64,000 nt of DNA from Gemmatimonadota bacterium (GCA_022822445.1 JAJEBR010000079.1:1-64000); one strand, 5' to 3'; counted from the first letter of the stretch, positions 54,320 through 63,204 are shown. The notes: generated by a model from the sequence alone, not told the origin. Made by a program: numbers and translations.

Positions 54320-55669
54320 TCACCGCCGCACCAGCCGCGTCTCCGGGTACTGCGCATGCCAGCCGAACCAGAAGGCGCGGTGAGCCGGGAGCCGCTCCAG
54401 GCGTTCACCGGTCGGCCCCACCAGCGAGCCCTCTTCGACGGTCCACCGGGACCCGCCGTCGTCCCAGGCCGCGTCCGCGGCATCCCAGCGATCGAAGCGA
54501 TACCCGCCACTCTCGTACACGCGGCTTGCGCCGCTCCCGTCGGTCAGGACCACGAACTCCACTTCGCCGAGCGCGTCGTGATGTACCGGGTTCCCCGACA
54601 GGAATCCCACCCAGATCGCGAGCTGCTCGCCGGGGGCGTCGTCGAAGCGGAGCGCCAGCACCTCGTCCTTGTTCCGCAGGCGGCGGTCGAGCTGCGGGAC
54701 GCCGAACATGAGCCGGTCGGTGGCGAAGTAGTCCCGGTAGGCCACCCCTTCCCCGTAGTCGCGCTCGTACCCCGTCTCGAGGGACAGCACGAGGGTCCCG
54801 GGATGCCTGCGGCGCCATTCGCCCCAGGTCGTGGTCACCACATGGCGCATGTCGAGCCGGATCCCCTGCCCGACGAGCGGACCGACCGCGGGTTCGCCCG
54901 CGAAGGTCGACCAGAGCGACATCGTGGCCCGGTCGTACATGAGCTTGTTGGAGCGGTAGAGGAACCCGCTGGTGCCCAGTTCGTGGTGCAGGCCCGCGGC
55001 CGCCGACCGGTAGAGGATCATCGTCCCGCACAGCGTGCAGTACACGCCGGTGTGGTGCTGGCCCGCGATGGAGTCCTTGAACATCTCGTGCCAGGCGAGG
55101 ATCCGCTTCGGATAGGCCCGCACATCGCCATCGAGCGCGACGCCGAAGACGACGTTGTCGTCGTCCAGGTAGTCGGCTTCCGCGGCGGCGATCATCTTCG
55201 GATGGTCGAGGGGTGGAATGCCGTCCCGGGGCACGCCGCCCCACCGGATCTCGTCGAGCCGGATGTTCGCGACCGGGTACTGGTCGAAGTAGTCCGCGAA
55301 GCTGGGGTCCAGCAAAACGTACAGTTCCGCCTTGAAGGTGGAGTATTCGGGATGCGTGCCGGGGTCCGTCCGCCAGATCCACTCCCACCAGCCCTCGAGA
55401 TCGCGTCCCAGCCGCTGCCGCGTCCCGCGCTCGAGCACGAAGGTTATCCGCCGCCGACTCCGTTCGTCCGGCACGTACCGCATCATCTCGACCAGGATCG
55501 ACGCGTGGGCGTCGTCCCACTCGTTCAGGATCCGCCTTTCGGCGGCGTCCGCCTTCCGGCCGTCGTCCGAGACGAGCTCCCAGAAGACATCGAGGGGAGT
55601 CTGCGCGGCCACTTGGCCGGGGAACGCAAGGAGGGCCGCGCCGGCCAGCAGCAGAATGCATGTGCGCAT
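54320..55669 (-). CDS. DUF3179 domain-containing protein, exported
   Basis: A 449-residue protein with a signal peptide (MRTCILLLAGAALLAFPGQVAAQ). Residues about 120-440 match DUF3179: DYLDDDNVVFGVALDGDVRAYP, then VYCTLCGTMILY with a CxxC pair, and a TGYERDYGEGVAYRDYFATD segment. The family's activity is not established; the CxxC and conserved His suggest metal or redox chemistry. It stands alone between the convergent DinB gene and divergent proC. Confidence 0.9.
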   Translation of the reverse strand: MRTCILLLAGAALLAFPGQVAAQTPLDVFWELVSDDGRKADAAERRILNEWDDAHASILVEMMRYVPDERSRRRITFVLERGTRQRLGRDLEGWWEWIWRTDPGTHPEYSTFKAELYVLLDPSFADYFDQYPVANIRLDEIRWGGVPRDGIPPLDHPKMIAAAEADYLDDDNVVFGVALDGDVRAYPKRILAWHEMFKDSIAGQHHTGVYCTLCGTMILYRSAAAGLHHELGTSGFLYRSNKLMYDRATMSLWSTFAGEPAVGPLVGQGIRLDMRHVVTTTWGEWRRRHPGTLVLSLETGYERDYGEGVAYRDYFATDRLMFGVPQLDRRLRNKDEVLALRFDDAPGEQLAIWVGFLSGNPVHHDALGEVEFVVLTDGSGASRVYESGGYRFDRWDAADAAWDDGGSRWTVEEGSLVGPTGERLERLPAHRAFWFGWHAQYPETRLVRR

Positions 55670-55782
55670 GGGACTTCCGGATATCTTTATCGGCCGGTCC
55701 GGTTTGCATCGTCGGCCGGATGCAGCCGGAAACCGTCCAACGCCTGTTGGCGCCTCGTCAGGCGCATTGAAGGGACAAGGTA

Positions 55783-56601
55783 ATGATACAAGTCGACAGA
55801 GTCGCCATCCTCGGCGGCGGGAATCTCGGCAGTGCGATAGCGAGGGGCTTCGCCACCTCAGGGTTCGTGGAGCCCGGGAGGGTGTCGATCACCAGACGGC
55901 GGGCGGATCTCCTCGGCGGCCTCTCGGCCGGGGGATTCCGCACCCTCTCCGACAACCGGGAGGCTGTGGCCGGGGCCGACGTAGTGATCCTCTGCGTCCA
56001 GCCGCAGCAGATGGAGGACCTCCTCGATGTCGTCGCTCCCCGGCTCGACGCGGAAAGCCAGGTCGTCATCTCGACCGCAACGGGCGTATCGATCGCGGAC
56101 CTCCGCCGCTGGGTCGGTCCCGATATCCCGGTGCTCCGGGCGATGCCCAATCTCGGGATCGCGATCGGCGAGTCGATGACGTGCCTTGCGGCCGATAAGG
56201 TTTCGCTCGACGCCGTGCCGGTGGCCCGGGCGGTCTTCGACGTCATGGGCTCGACGCTCCTCATCCGGGAGGAGCTGATGACGTCGGCCACGGCGCTCTG
56301 CGCGTGCGGCATCGCGTTCTTCCTGCGGGCGATTCGTGCCGCGTCCCAGGGCGGGATCGAGATCGGCTTTCACGCCGACGAGGCGCTTCAGCTCGCGTCC
56401 CAGACGGCGAAGGGGGCCGCCGCGCTTCTCCTCGCGCAGGGGAACCACCCGGAGATGGAGATCGACAAGGTTACCACTCCCCAGGGATGCACGATTTCCG
56501 GGCTGAACGAGATGGAGAATCGCGGATTCAGTTCGGCGATGGTCCGGGGCATCATCAGGTCCGCCGACAAGGCCGGCGCCCTGTATCATCCCGGTGAGTG
56601 A
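55783..56601 (+). CDS. proC: pyrroline-5-carboxylate reductase
   Basis: A 272-residue cytoplasmic enzyme for the last step of proline synthesis. The NADPH site is VAILGGGNLGSAIARGF at the N-terminus. The family signature appears as the VLRAMPNLGIAIGE segment, and the C-terminal half has CGIAFFLRAIRAASQGG and DKVTTPQGCTISGLNEME. Length and order are normal. An AAGG site precedes ATG 55783. Its last four codons lie in a 20-bp tandem repeat that continues past the stop. Confidence 0.95.
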   Translation: MIQVDRVAILGGGNLGSAIARGFATSGFVEPGRVSITRRRADLLGGLSAGGFRTLSDNREAVAGADVVILCVQPQQMEDLLDVVAPRLDAESQVVISTATGVSIADLRRWVGPDIPVLRAMPNLGIAIGESMTCLAADKVSLDAVPVARAVFDVMGSTLLIREELMTSATALCACGIAFFLRAIRAASQGGIEIGFHADEALQLASQTAKGAAALLLAQGNHPEMEIDKVTTPQGCTISGLNEMENRGFSSAMVRGIIRSADKAGALYHPGE

Positions 56602-56640
56602 TCCATCATCCCGGTGAGTGATCCATCATCCCGTGAGTAA
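56585..56640. repeat. 20-bp tandem repeat at proC 3' end
   Basis: Units of 20 bp (ATCATCCCGGTGAGTGATCC) begin at 56585 and 56605 and are identical; a third, partial and altered, begins at 56625. The first contains the proC stop codon. The array runs up to the stop of the convergent PIN toxin gene, whose end also reads CCGGTGAGTGA. It is probably slippage-generated. Confidence 0.75.
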
Positions 56641-56643
56641 CCT

Positions 56644-57072
56644 TCACCCCGGTGAGTGACGTTCCAGCCAGTCCCGGGGCGTCAGCGCCCGGGCCCGGTT
56701 GATCAGCCTTTCGTCCCACGTCACCACGCCGCCGCCAAGCCCTTCGGCGAGCGCCACGTACAGGGCGTCTCCAGCGCGCAGGAATCGGCTGGTCCCGACC
56801 TGAACGGCCTCCCGAAGCTTCGCGCGGCTCAAGGAGTGTGTCGTCACCAGGGGGGAACCCAGCATCCGCTCGGTCAGGCCGCGGCCCTGCTCGGCATCCC
56901 GCAGCCGGCGGGCCAGCGCGCAGGCGATTTCGAGCTGCGCGAACTCGGGCAGGGCGATCGGGAGCTCCCGCGCCACGACACCGGAGAGAAAGGCGCGGCT
57001 CATCCCCGACATTGGATCGGTGGAGTCGGCGGCGGAGACCCAGACGCTGGCGTCAACGACAAGCGTGTTCAC
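56644..57072 (-). CDS. PIN-domain toxin (VapC-type ribonuclease)
   Basis: A 142-residue PIN-domain protein. The acidic residues of the nuclease site are visible: D in VVDASVWVSAAD at the start, E in EFAQLEIACAL, D in FLRAGDALYVALAE and D in VVTWDERLINRA. The GTG at 57072 overlaps the antitoxin stop (GTGA); a longer frame to 57180 would run through the antitoxin gene. Expected to cleave RNA when free of its antitoxin. Confidence 0.9.
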   Translation of the reverse strand: MNTLVVDASVWVSAADSTDPMSGMSRAFLSGVVARELPIALPEFAQLEIACALARRLRDAEQGRGLTERMLGSPLVTTHSLSRAKLREAVQVGTSRFLRAGDALYVALAEGLGGGVVTWDERLINRARALTPRDWLERHSPG

Positions 57073-57335
57073 CCATCCTCCAGCCGTTGGCGGTCCGCGG
57101 CGAGTTCCTCCCGCGCGGAGCGGCCCGCCGGAGCGCACCTGATCGCTTCGTCGGCCGCATCCAGCCAGGAGCGAAGCCACACTGCCGGAGCCTCCCCAGG
57201 CGGCTCATCCTCGCCTTCCCTCAGCCAGCGCCGGTAGAGCCGGGTCGTCACTTCGCGGACGGTGAGCCCGCGCAGGGCGGCCTCCGCCTTGATCTGCCGG
57301 TACAGGTCATCCGGGATGTCGATGGTCGCTTTCAT
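57069..57335 (-). CDS. antitoxin of PIN toxin (ribbon-helix-helix type)
   Basis: An 88-residue protein beginning MKATIDIPDDLYRQIKAEAA, a typical MetJ/Arc-like RHH DNA-binding start, followed by a charged C-terminal tail that should bind the toxin. ATG 57335 is the family-like start; an upstream in-frame ATG at 57371 would take in the operator. It overlaps the toxin by 4 bp, as expected for VapBC. A GTATAC inverted repeat just upstream is the probable autoregulatory site. Confidence 0.88.
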   Translation of the reverse strand: MKATIDIPDDLYRQIKAEAALRGLTVREVTTRLYRRWLREGEDEPPGEAPAVWLRSWLDAADEAIRCAPAGRSAREELAADRQRLEDG

Positions 57336-57350
57336 GAGAGCATGGTAGCT

Positions 57351-57364
57351 GTATACCTGTATAC
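57351..57364. promoter_or_regulatory. toxin-antitoxin operator
   Basis: GTATAC occurs twice (57351-57356 and 57359-57364) separated by CT, giving a paired palindrome 15 bp before the antitoxin start. Such repeats are where VapBC complexes bind to repress their own operon. Confidence 0.6.
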
Positions 57365-57486
57365 CCGTCAAGTCAACGTCCAGGAGTCTGCTCCGCAGAA
57401 GGGACCATGTATCCGGGGGACCAGTAGCCCGGGGAGTCTTGGGGCCAAGCCGCCGAGCGACCAGCCCTCGCGTCGGCGACTTCCCG

Positions 57487-58428
57487 CTAACCCTCCGCCC
57501 GAAACGCCGCCAGCAGCTCCGCTTCCCTCTCCGGCGTCAGTCCGGACCGCAACTCCTGCCGCTCCACACCCTGTGCGTTCCACCACTCCAGCGTTTCGGC
57601 CGCCGTCTGCTCCAGCGGGCGCATCTCGAAGCCGGCCGCGAACTCCTTGTCGCCGTTCACCTGCATCATGCCCAGATAGTCGCCGGCGGGTTCGGTCCAG
57701 TAGGTGACGACCGGCTGGCCGTGCTCCTGCAGAAAGTCGGCGCCGACCCAGGTGAGCGTCGCGTCCGAGCCCACCGCCGCGCGGGTGCGTTCCAGCAGGC
57801 CGCCCATCGTGAGGGGTTCGCGCGGGCCGACCACGTTGTAGGTGCCCGCCAGTTCGTCCTCGACCGCCTTGATCATGAAGGCGCCCAGGTCGCGGGCGTC
57901 CACATGCTGCATCGGGTCGCTCGGGTCGCCCGGCGCGAGCACCTCGCCACCGCGCGCGAGCCGCACCGGCCAGTAGGTGTAGCGGTCGGTCGGATCGCCG
58001 GGCCCGATGATGTAGGTGGGCCGCACGACAAGGTGGCTGTCGGGGAAGGCGCTGCGGGCCTCGTCCTCCGCGAGCGCCTTGAGTGCGCCGAAGGTCCGGC
58101 CGTTGACCTCTTCGGTCTCGGGATCGTCGATGGTGTCGACCGGGGCGTCCTCATGGATGTCGGTGGTCAGGTATGGGACGTACACGCCGGTCGAGGAGAC
58201 GAAGACGTATCTGCCCACCGAGCCGCGCAGCGCTTCGGCCGAGAGGCGCACCCAGCGCGGGATGTTGGCCGGGTTGTCGATGACGACGTCCCATTCCCGC
58301 CCCGCCAGCGCCCCGAGATCGCCGTCGCGGTCACCGATCAGCGTCTCCAGCTCCGGGAAGAGGCCGGGGTTGGTGCGGACGAATGCGCGCCGGGTGAGGC
58401 CGGACCGGATGCGATCGGTGTTCATCAT
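57487..58428 (-). pseudogene. NAD-dependent epimerase/dehydratase lacking its N-terminal NAD motif
   Basis: A 313-residue frame. Most of an extended-SDR protein is present (VFVSSTGVYVPYLT, VVRPTYIIGPGDPTDRY, HVDARDLGAFMIKAVE). The first strand and the glycine-rich TGGTGFIG motif that should begin the fold are missing: the protein enters near the third strand (TNPGLFPELETLIGDRDGDL). The upstream gap to the MATE gene is only 50 bp and does not encode them. It is either a 5'-truncated pseudogene or a non-NAD-binding derivative. Confidence 0.65.
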
Positions 58429-58478
58429 TGCCTTTCGACGATGCGGCTTCGGAGTATGCCGCTAGCTTTACCGCCACT

Positions 58479-59963
58479 ATGACCGAATCCGGCGAACATC
58501 ACAACAGGCGGACTGCGGACGCACCCGGCTCCAGCGATTCGCCGGCGGACGCGCCGGGGACGACCGACCCTGCGCCGGCCGAGACCTGGTGGCAGGTCTT
58601 CGTACACGCCGTCCGCGGCACCGGGGGTGACCCGACATCCGGCCCACTCCGGCGCGCGGTCATCCTCCTGGCCATCCCGATGGTGCTCGAGATGGTGATG
58701 GAGTCGCTCTTCGCGGTGGTCGACATCTACTTCGTCTCCCGGCTCGGGGACCACGCAATGGCGGGCGTGGCGCTCACCGAATCTGTCCTGACGCTGATCT
58801 ACACCGCCGCGATGGGACTGGGCATCGGCGTGACCGCGATGGTCGCCCGGCGCATCGGCGAAGGGGACCGCGAGGGGGCCGCCCGGGGCGCGGCGCAGGC
58901 CGTGGTCCTGGGACTGGTGCTCGCCGCCGTCTTCGGCGTGGCCGGGGTGGCCTGGGCCGACGACATCCTGCGCCTGATGGGGGCCGACGAGGCCGTCGTG
59001 GCCACGAGCCTGCCGTACACCCGCATCATGCTGGGCGGCAACGTCGTCATCCTGCTCCTCTTTCTGCAGAACGCCGCCTTCCGCGGGGCCGGCGATGCCG
59101 CGATCGCCATGCGCGTGCTGTGGATCGCCAACGGCCTCAACATCGTTCTCGACCCGCTCCTGATCTTCGGGCTGGGACCGTTTCCGGAGCTCGGCGTGCA
59201 GGGCGCGGCCATCGCGACCACCATCGGCCGGGGCACGGCGGTGCTGGTGCAGGTCTACACCCTCTTCCGGCTGGGCGGGAAGCTCCGGCTGCTGCGGCAG
59301 CACCTGCGCATCCAGCCGGCGCTGATGGCCAGGCTTGTTCGCCTGTCCGCCACCGGCACGCTCCAGACCTTCATCGGGACGGCGAGCTGGATCGGGCTGA
59401 CCCGCGTCACGGCGATCTTCGGCGCCGAAGCGCTCGCCGGCTACGTCGTCGCGATCCGGATCATCCTCTTCGCGATCCTGCCCGCCTGGGGGCTCTCCAA
59501 CGCGGCGGCCACGATGGTCGGCCAGGGCCTGGGCGCGGGCGACCCCGATCGTGCCGAACGCGCCGCGTGGATCGCCTGCAGAATGAACCTCGCCTTCCTC
59601 GGCGCGGTCAGCGTGCTGTTCATCGTATTCGCGCCGGCGATCGTGGGCCTGTTCGGCGGCACCGAAGGCGCCTCGGCCGTCGCCGTGACCGGGTTGCGCA
59701 TCGTCTCGATCGGCTTCGTCTTCTACGCCTACGGGATGGTCCTGACCTCCGCCTTCAACGGCGCGGGCGCGGTCTGGACCCCCACGATCCTCAACTTCTT
59801 CTGCTTCTGGCTCTGGGAGATTCCCCTGGCGTGGGGCCTGTCGCTCCTCGGCGGCCTGGAGACGACCGGCGTCTTCATCGCCATGACCGTGTCGTTCTCA
59901 ACGCTGGCGGTGGTGAGCGCGGTGCTGTTCAGGCGGGGGAAGTGGAAGACGGCGATGGTGTAA
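58479..59963 (+). CDS. MATE-family efflux transporter
   Basis: A 494-residue membrane protein with 12 predicted helices in two homologous halves. N-terminal half: LAIPMVLEMVMESLFAVVDI, then VSRLGDHAMAGVALTESVL. Matching second-half segments: IGLTRVTAIFGAEALAGYVV, NAAATMVGQGLGAGDPDRAE. The ATG at 58479 follows the gap; an extra acidic, Pro/Ser-rich tail of about 45 residues precedes the first helix. It exports cationic or polyspecific compounds using a Na+ or H+ gradient. No regulator is adjacent. Confidence 0.93.
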   Translation: MTESGEHHNRRTADAPGSSDSPADAPGTTDPAPAETWWQVFVHAVRGTGGDPTSGPLRRAVILLAIPMVLEMVMESLFAVVDIYFVSRLGDHAMAGVALTESVLTLIYTAAMGLGIGVTAMVARRIGEGDREGAARGAAQAVVLGLVLAAVFGVAGVAWADDILRLMGADEAVVATSLPYTRIMLGGNVVILLLFLQNAAFRGAGDAAIAMRVLWIANGLNIVLDPLLIFGLGPFPELGVQGAAIATTIGRGTAVLVQVYTLFRLGGKLRLLRQHLRIQPALMARLVRLSATGTLQTFIGTASWIGLTRVTAIFGAEALAGYVVAIRIILFAILPAWGLSNAAATMVGQGLGAGDPDRAERAAWIACRMNLAFLGAVSVLFIVFAPAIVGLFGGTEGASAVAVTGLRIVSIGFVFYAYGMVLTSAFNGAGAVWTPTILNFFCFWLWEIPLAWGLSLLGGLETTGVFIAMTVSFSTLAVVSAVLFRRGKWKTAMV

Positions 59964-60063
59964 TGAAGCCGCGGCCACGGCAGCATTCGCGTGCGACCTT
60001 GACGGGGAAGTTCTTGGGGAGATATCTATTGTATATCTCAACCACTTCAACAAGGCAGGTAGC

Positions 60064-60303
60064 GTGGGTGCTCGATCACATGTGGCCAGGTGGGGCAGCA
60101 GTCTCGCCGTCCGGATTCCCAAACCGATCGCGGAGCAGTGGGGGGTTCGCGAGGGGTCCTGCATTGAGATGGTCTCCCGTGGTGAGCAATTGGTGATGCG
60201 CAAGAGGGCCTACGATCTGGCCGAGTTGGTGGCCCGAATCTCGCCCGAGACGCGCCACCCCGAGGTCGACACCGGCTCTCCACTGGGGCAGGAAGAGTGG
60301 TAG
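60064..60303 (+). CDS. MazE-type antitoxin (AbrB/SpoVT fold)
   Basis: A 79-residue swapped-hairpin DNA-binding antitoxin: VARWGSSLAVRIPKPIAEQW and then VREGSCIEMVSRGEQLVM are typical. The GTG at 60064 is the likely start. The C-terminal 25 residues (SPETRHPEVDTGSPLGQEEW) should neutralise the toxin. It overlaps the toxin gene by 7 bp. Confidence 0.9.
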   Translation: MGARSHVARWGSSLAVRIPKPIAEQWGVREGSCIEMVSRGEQLVMRKRAYDLAELVARISPETRHPEVDTGSPLGQEEW

Positions 60304-60644
60304 CCCAACAGCACCCGCCCGACGCCGGCGACATCGTGTGGCTGGCCTTCACGCCGCAAGCCGGACACGAACAGGCCGGAAAGCGTCCTGCACTGGTGCT
60401 GAGCCCACGGATATACAACCGGAAGAGCGGTCTGGCGCTCTTCTGTCCGATAACCTCAAGGAACAAGGGGTATCCGTTCGAAGTTGGCCTGCCGGCATCC
60501 GGCGAGGTCACGGGGGTGGTTCTGGCCGACCAGGTGAAAAGTCTGGACTGGCGAGCCAGAGGAGCTCGTTATGTCTGCAGCGCTCCGCCAGCCGTCGTTG
60601 GCGAAGTCCTGGACAAGCTGTCGGTCCTTCTCGGGGGGCGTTGA
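60297..60644 (+). CDS. mazF: MazF-type mRNA interferase toxin
   Basis: A 115-residue PemK/MazF-fold ribonuclease with PDAGDIVWLAFTPQAGHEQA, then KRPALVLSPRIYN and a GVVLADQVKSLDWRAR segment carrying the conserved family residues. The GTG at 60297 overlaps the antitoxin gene. It should cleave single-stranded mRNA when the antitoxin is degraded. This is the second toxin-antitoxin module within 4 kb. Confidence 0.93.
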   Translation: MVAQQHPPDAGDIVWLAFTPQAGHEQAGKRPALVLSPRIYNRKSGLALFCPITSRNKGYPFEVGLPASGEVTGVVLADQVKSLDWRARGARYVCSAPPAVVGEVLDKLSVLLGGR

Positions 60645-60647
60645 CCC

Positions 60648-61784
60648 ATGAAGACACGTTGTGCCGGATTGCTCGCCACCGCAGCAATCACGGGACTTTC
60701 AGCCTGCTCCGGAAGCACCGCGAGGCACCTCGGCCTCGACGCCTTCCAGGCCGGCCAGCCTCCGCTCGCCGCCTGCTACGACCGCGCCACCCAGCCCCAG
60801 ACCGCCATCGTCGACACGCACCTGCACTTCCGCCCCTTCGGCGGCCCCGCCGTCCCCTTCGACGAGGTCATGGGCTACCTGCGCAAGACCGGCGTCCGCT
60901 TCGTGAACGTCTACGGAATCGGCCAGATGCTCCCGGTGGACTCGCCCTGCACCTACTACCTGGATTGCCCGGGGACCCCCGTCATCCCCACCCTCAAGAA
61001 CGACTTCGCGAACGCGACCAGCTTCCTCGCCAACCCCCCGGACGGAATCCACGTGACGCTGTCCATGACCTTCCCCGACCTCGGCCGCCCCGAGACGGTC
61101 CTGGCCGGCATCGAGGTGCTGGACACCGAATACCCGGGCATGTTCCGCTGGATGGGCGAAGTCAACCTCGTCAAGCAGGCACTCTTCCCGAACGGGCACG
61201 AGGAGGTGCCCTTTGGCGTGATAGCCGAATGGGCGCCCTTCATGGCCGTGCTGCGCGAGCGCGGCATCCCGATCGCCATCCACTCCGACCTCGGCAGCGA
61301 GGAGCAGCCGACCCGCTACCTCCCGCTGATGCAGGCGGTGCTGGACCGCTACCCCGACAACAGGATCGTCTGGATGCACATGGGGCTGTCGCGGGAGCTG
61401 ACCACCTTCCCGGCCACCGACCACATCGCGCTCATGTCGTCGATGCTCGACCGCCATCCCAACCTCATGCTCGACATCACCTGGCGCGTCATCGACGACG
61501 CCTACTTCTCCCGGGAGGACTACCAGCCGCTCTACGTGGACTTCCTGAACGAGTACTCGGAGCGGATTCTTCCGGGGACGGACTTCCTTGCTTCGTCGGA
61601 CAAGGACTTCGAGGTCTACAGGTCCGAGCTCGAGGTCACCAGCCGGATCCTGGCGTTCGTCGACGACGAGGCCTTCCGCAACATTGCGCTGGGGGGGAAT
61701 TACTTCCGGCTGCTCGGGCTGGACTATGAGGCGCCGCGGGTGTGCCCGACTGTCCGCGTGACGGGTGTTTCGCCTCTGCGATGA
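60648..61784 (+). CDS. amidohydrolase-family lipoprotein
   Basis: A 378-residue TIM-barrel hydrolase with a lipoprotein signal ending in TGLSAC. The metal ligands are visible as DTHLHF, IHSD, HMG and the later PGTDFL Asp. It belongs to the amidohydrolase 2 (decarboxylase/lactonase-like) branch. It begins 3 bp after the mazF stop, but co-function is unlikely. Regulatory site E lies immediately downstream, in the gap to the next gene. Confidence 0.85.
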   Translation: MKTRCAGLLATAAITGLSACSGSTARHLGLDAFQAGQPPLAACYDRATQPQTAIVDTHLHFRPFGGPAVPFDEVMGYLRKTGVRFVNVYGIGQMLPVDSPCTYYLDCPGTPVIPTLKNDFANATSFLANPPDGIHVTLSMTFPDLGRPETVLAGIEVLDTEYPGMFRWMGEVNLVKQALFPNGHEEVPFGVIAEWAPFMAVLRERGIPIAIHSDLGSEEQPTRYLPLMQAVLDRYPDNRIVWMHMGLSRELTTFPATDHIALMSSMLDRHPNLMLDITWRVIDDAYFSREDYQPLYVDFLNEYSERILPGTDFLASSDKDFEVYRSELEVTSRILAFVDDEAFRNIALGGNYFRLLGLDYEAPRVCPTVRVTGVSPLR

Positions 61785-61788
61785 CCGA

Positions 61789-61831
61789 GTTGTAAAGCCA
61801 ACATTACAATTTGTAGCCTCCGGTTTACATC
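61789..61831 (+). promoter_or_regulatory. 43-bp symmetric promoter/operator element, site E
   Basis: GTA at 61792, TTACA at 61804, TGTAG at 61812 and TAC at 61826. As a promoter: ATTACA, 17 bp, TACATC, 20 nt before the ATG of the membrane protein gene. Spacing to the gene is like site A, so these two sites best support the promoter reading. Confidence 0.72.
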
Positions 61832-61851
61832 CTGGGAAATCGAGGTGAGAA

Positions 61852-62973
61852 ATGATGAATCGTCTGATCTTGCCGGCGGCGCGGATCGTGGCCGCCATCG
61901 CCGTTGTCGTCGTGCCCTTCGGTTACGCAATCACGGGGAATCATGGCGATGTCCTGATGGGGTTGGGCGGCGGGATCGGGGTCGGCGTGGGGGTCGTGTT
62001 CCGGGGAGGTTCGCGGAGCACGCCGTGGATGGGTGTTCTGATCGGGTCGATCGTCGGGATGGCCATCGCGCTGTTTGCCGGCGGGTTGTCCGGCAACCGA
62101 TGGGGACTGATCGGCCCGTCCACGGTGGCTCTCGCAGTCGGTCTGGTCGTCGGACTCGACCGGTCCTCGATCTCCAGCTACCGGGACGTGACCCGGGAGA
62201 CGTTCATTGTCGCCGTCCTGCTGACCCTGGGATTCTTCCCCGCTCACGTCGCGAATGGCACCCTTCTCGCCGTGCGGGAGTCGGGCTTCTTCTCCCTCGA
62301 TACACTGGTCCTGGTACTGCCCGCCTTCCTGACCCCGATGATCGCGTTGCCAGCCGGCCTCCTCAGCTGCCGCCGCGAGGGATGGCGCGACCGCCGTCCT
62401 CCACTGCCGCTGATTCTCGGCGTGGTCGCCCTGGCCGCCCTCTTCGCCTTCCTGACGGCTACTGGAGTCTTCGTGGAAGGGCGCGGTCAATCCGGTCTCT
62501 CCCTGGTGTTGGTAATCGCCTACGGGCTGGGCTTCATTGGAGTACTGCTGCCCATGGGAGCGTTTCTCCTCGGAAGGGCCGCCATCGCCTGGCTGCGGCC
62601 GCGGCTCAGCGTCTACGGCCACCTCATCGACTATCTCCGCGTGATGTGGGTCCCGATCGGCGGGTTTGCGGTCGGCTACCTGACGATCATCGTCGTGTTC
62701 GCCGGCTTCTATGGAATGCTGGAACGCTTCAGTCCCGGGGCGTTCGGGGGCGCCGGCGCGAGCGCCGGGATCACCGACTGGCTGTCCTTCTCGTTCTTCA
62801 CCGCGCTCGGCCAGGACTTCCTGACCATCTCGCCGGACTCCGTCGGCGCGAGGTTGCTCGTCGGCGTCCACCTGATTCTCTCGGCGGGCTGGGTGGTCGT
62901 CCTGTTCGCGGCGGTGATGACGTCGATCGGGCCGAAGCTGGAGCGGATCGCGCGGCGGCAGGGAGTGGAGTGA
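61852..62973 (+). CDS. multi-pass membrane protein with channel-like C-terminus
   Basis: A 373-residue protein with about ten predicted membrane segments and no recognised family over the first 280 residues. The last part (WLSFSFFTALGQDFLTISP, then ARLLVGVHLILSAGWVVVLF) follows the layout of a two-helix ion-channel pore, but the usual TVGYGD selectivity filter is replaced by TALGQDF. It could be a channel relative with altered selectivity or a sensor. GAGGTGAG precedes ATG 61852, and the gene lies behind regulatory site E. Confidence 0.7.
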   Translation: MMNRLILPAARIVAAIAVVVVPFGYAITGNHGDVLMGLGGGIGVGVGVVFRGGSRSTPWMGVLIGSIVGMAIALFAGGLSGNRWGLIGPSTVALAVGLVVGLDRSSISSYRDVTRETFIVAVLLTLGFFPAHVANGTLLAVRESGFFSLDTLVLVLPAFLTPMIALPAGLLSCRREGWRDRRPPLPLILGVVALAALFAFLTATGVFVEGRGQSGLSLVLVIAYGLGFIGVLLPMGAFLLGRAAIAWLRPRLSVYGHLIDYLRVMWVPIGGFAVGYLTIIVVFAGFYGMLERFSPGAFGGAGASAGITDWLSFSFFTALGQDFLTISPDSVGARLLVGVHLILSAGWVVVLFAAVMTSIGPKLERIARRQGVE

Positions 62974-63161
62974 GAGGGATACGGAGACGTTTCCGCTGAA
63001 ACGTGCAGAGGGGCGTTTCCATGGCCGGATGGGACGCTTCAGCTGAAACGCTTTCGGACGCCGGCCGCCGCGGCAGGCCGCCCGGGCAGGTCCTGCGCGC
63101 AGCCAGCCAGGATGAGGCTGGCCGGAAGGATCCGACGCAGAGGGGGGCCCCGCAGGCGCGA
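62974..63161. other. intergenic region with GAAACG inverted repeats
   Basis: No gene. A 7-bp hairpin (ACGTTTC, loop, GAAACGT) lies near 62984-63001, followed by further GCGTTTC and GAAACGC words to about 63053. They may form a terminator for the membrane protein gene or a cluster of binding sites. The rest is plain GC-rich spacer. Confidence 0.45.
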
Positions 63162-63204
63162 CTTGTATGGAGAACATGACATTTTGTAATGCTGCCTTTA
63201 CATC
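63162..63204 (+). promoter_or_regulatory. 43-bp symmetric promoter/operator element, site F (no gene attached)
   Basis: A full match: GTA at 63165, TGACA at 63177, TGTAA at 63185 and TAC at 63199, with ATGACA and TACATC 17 bp apart. It lies between the end of the membrane protein gene and the end of the convergent FAD-oxidase gene, so it is not upstream of a coding sequence on either strand. Confidence 0.65.
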
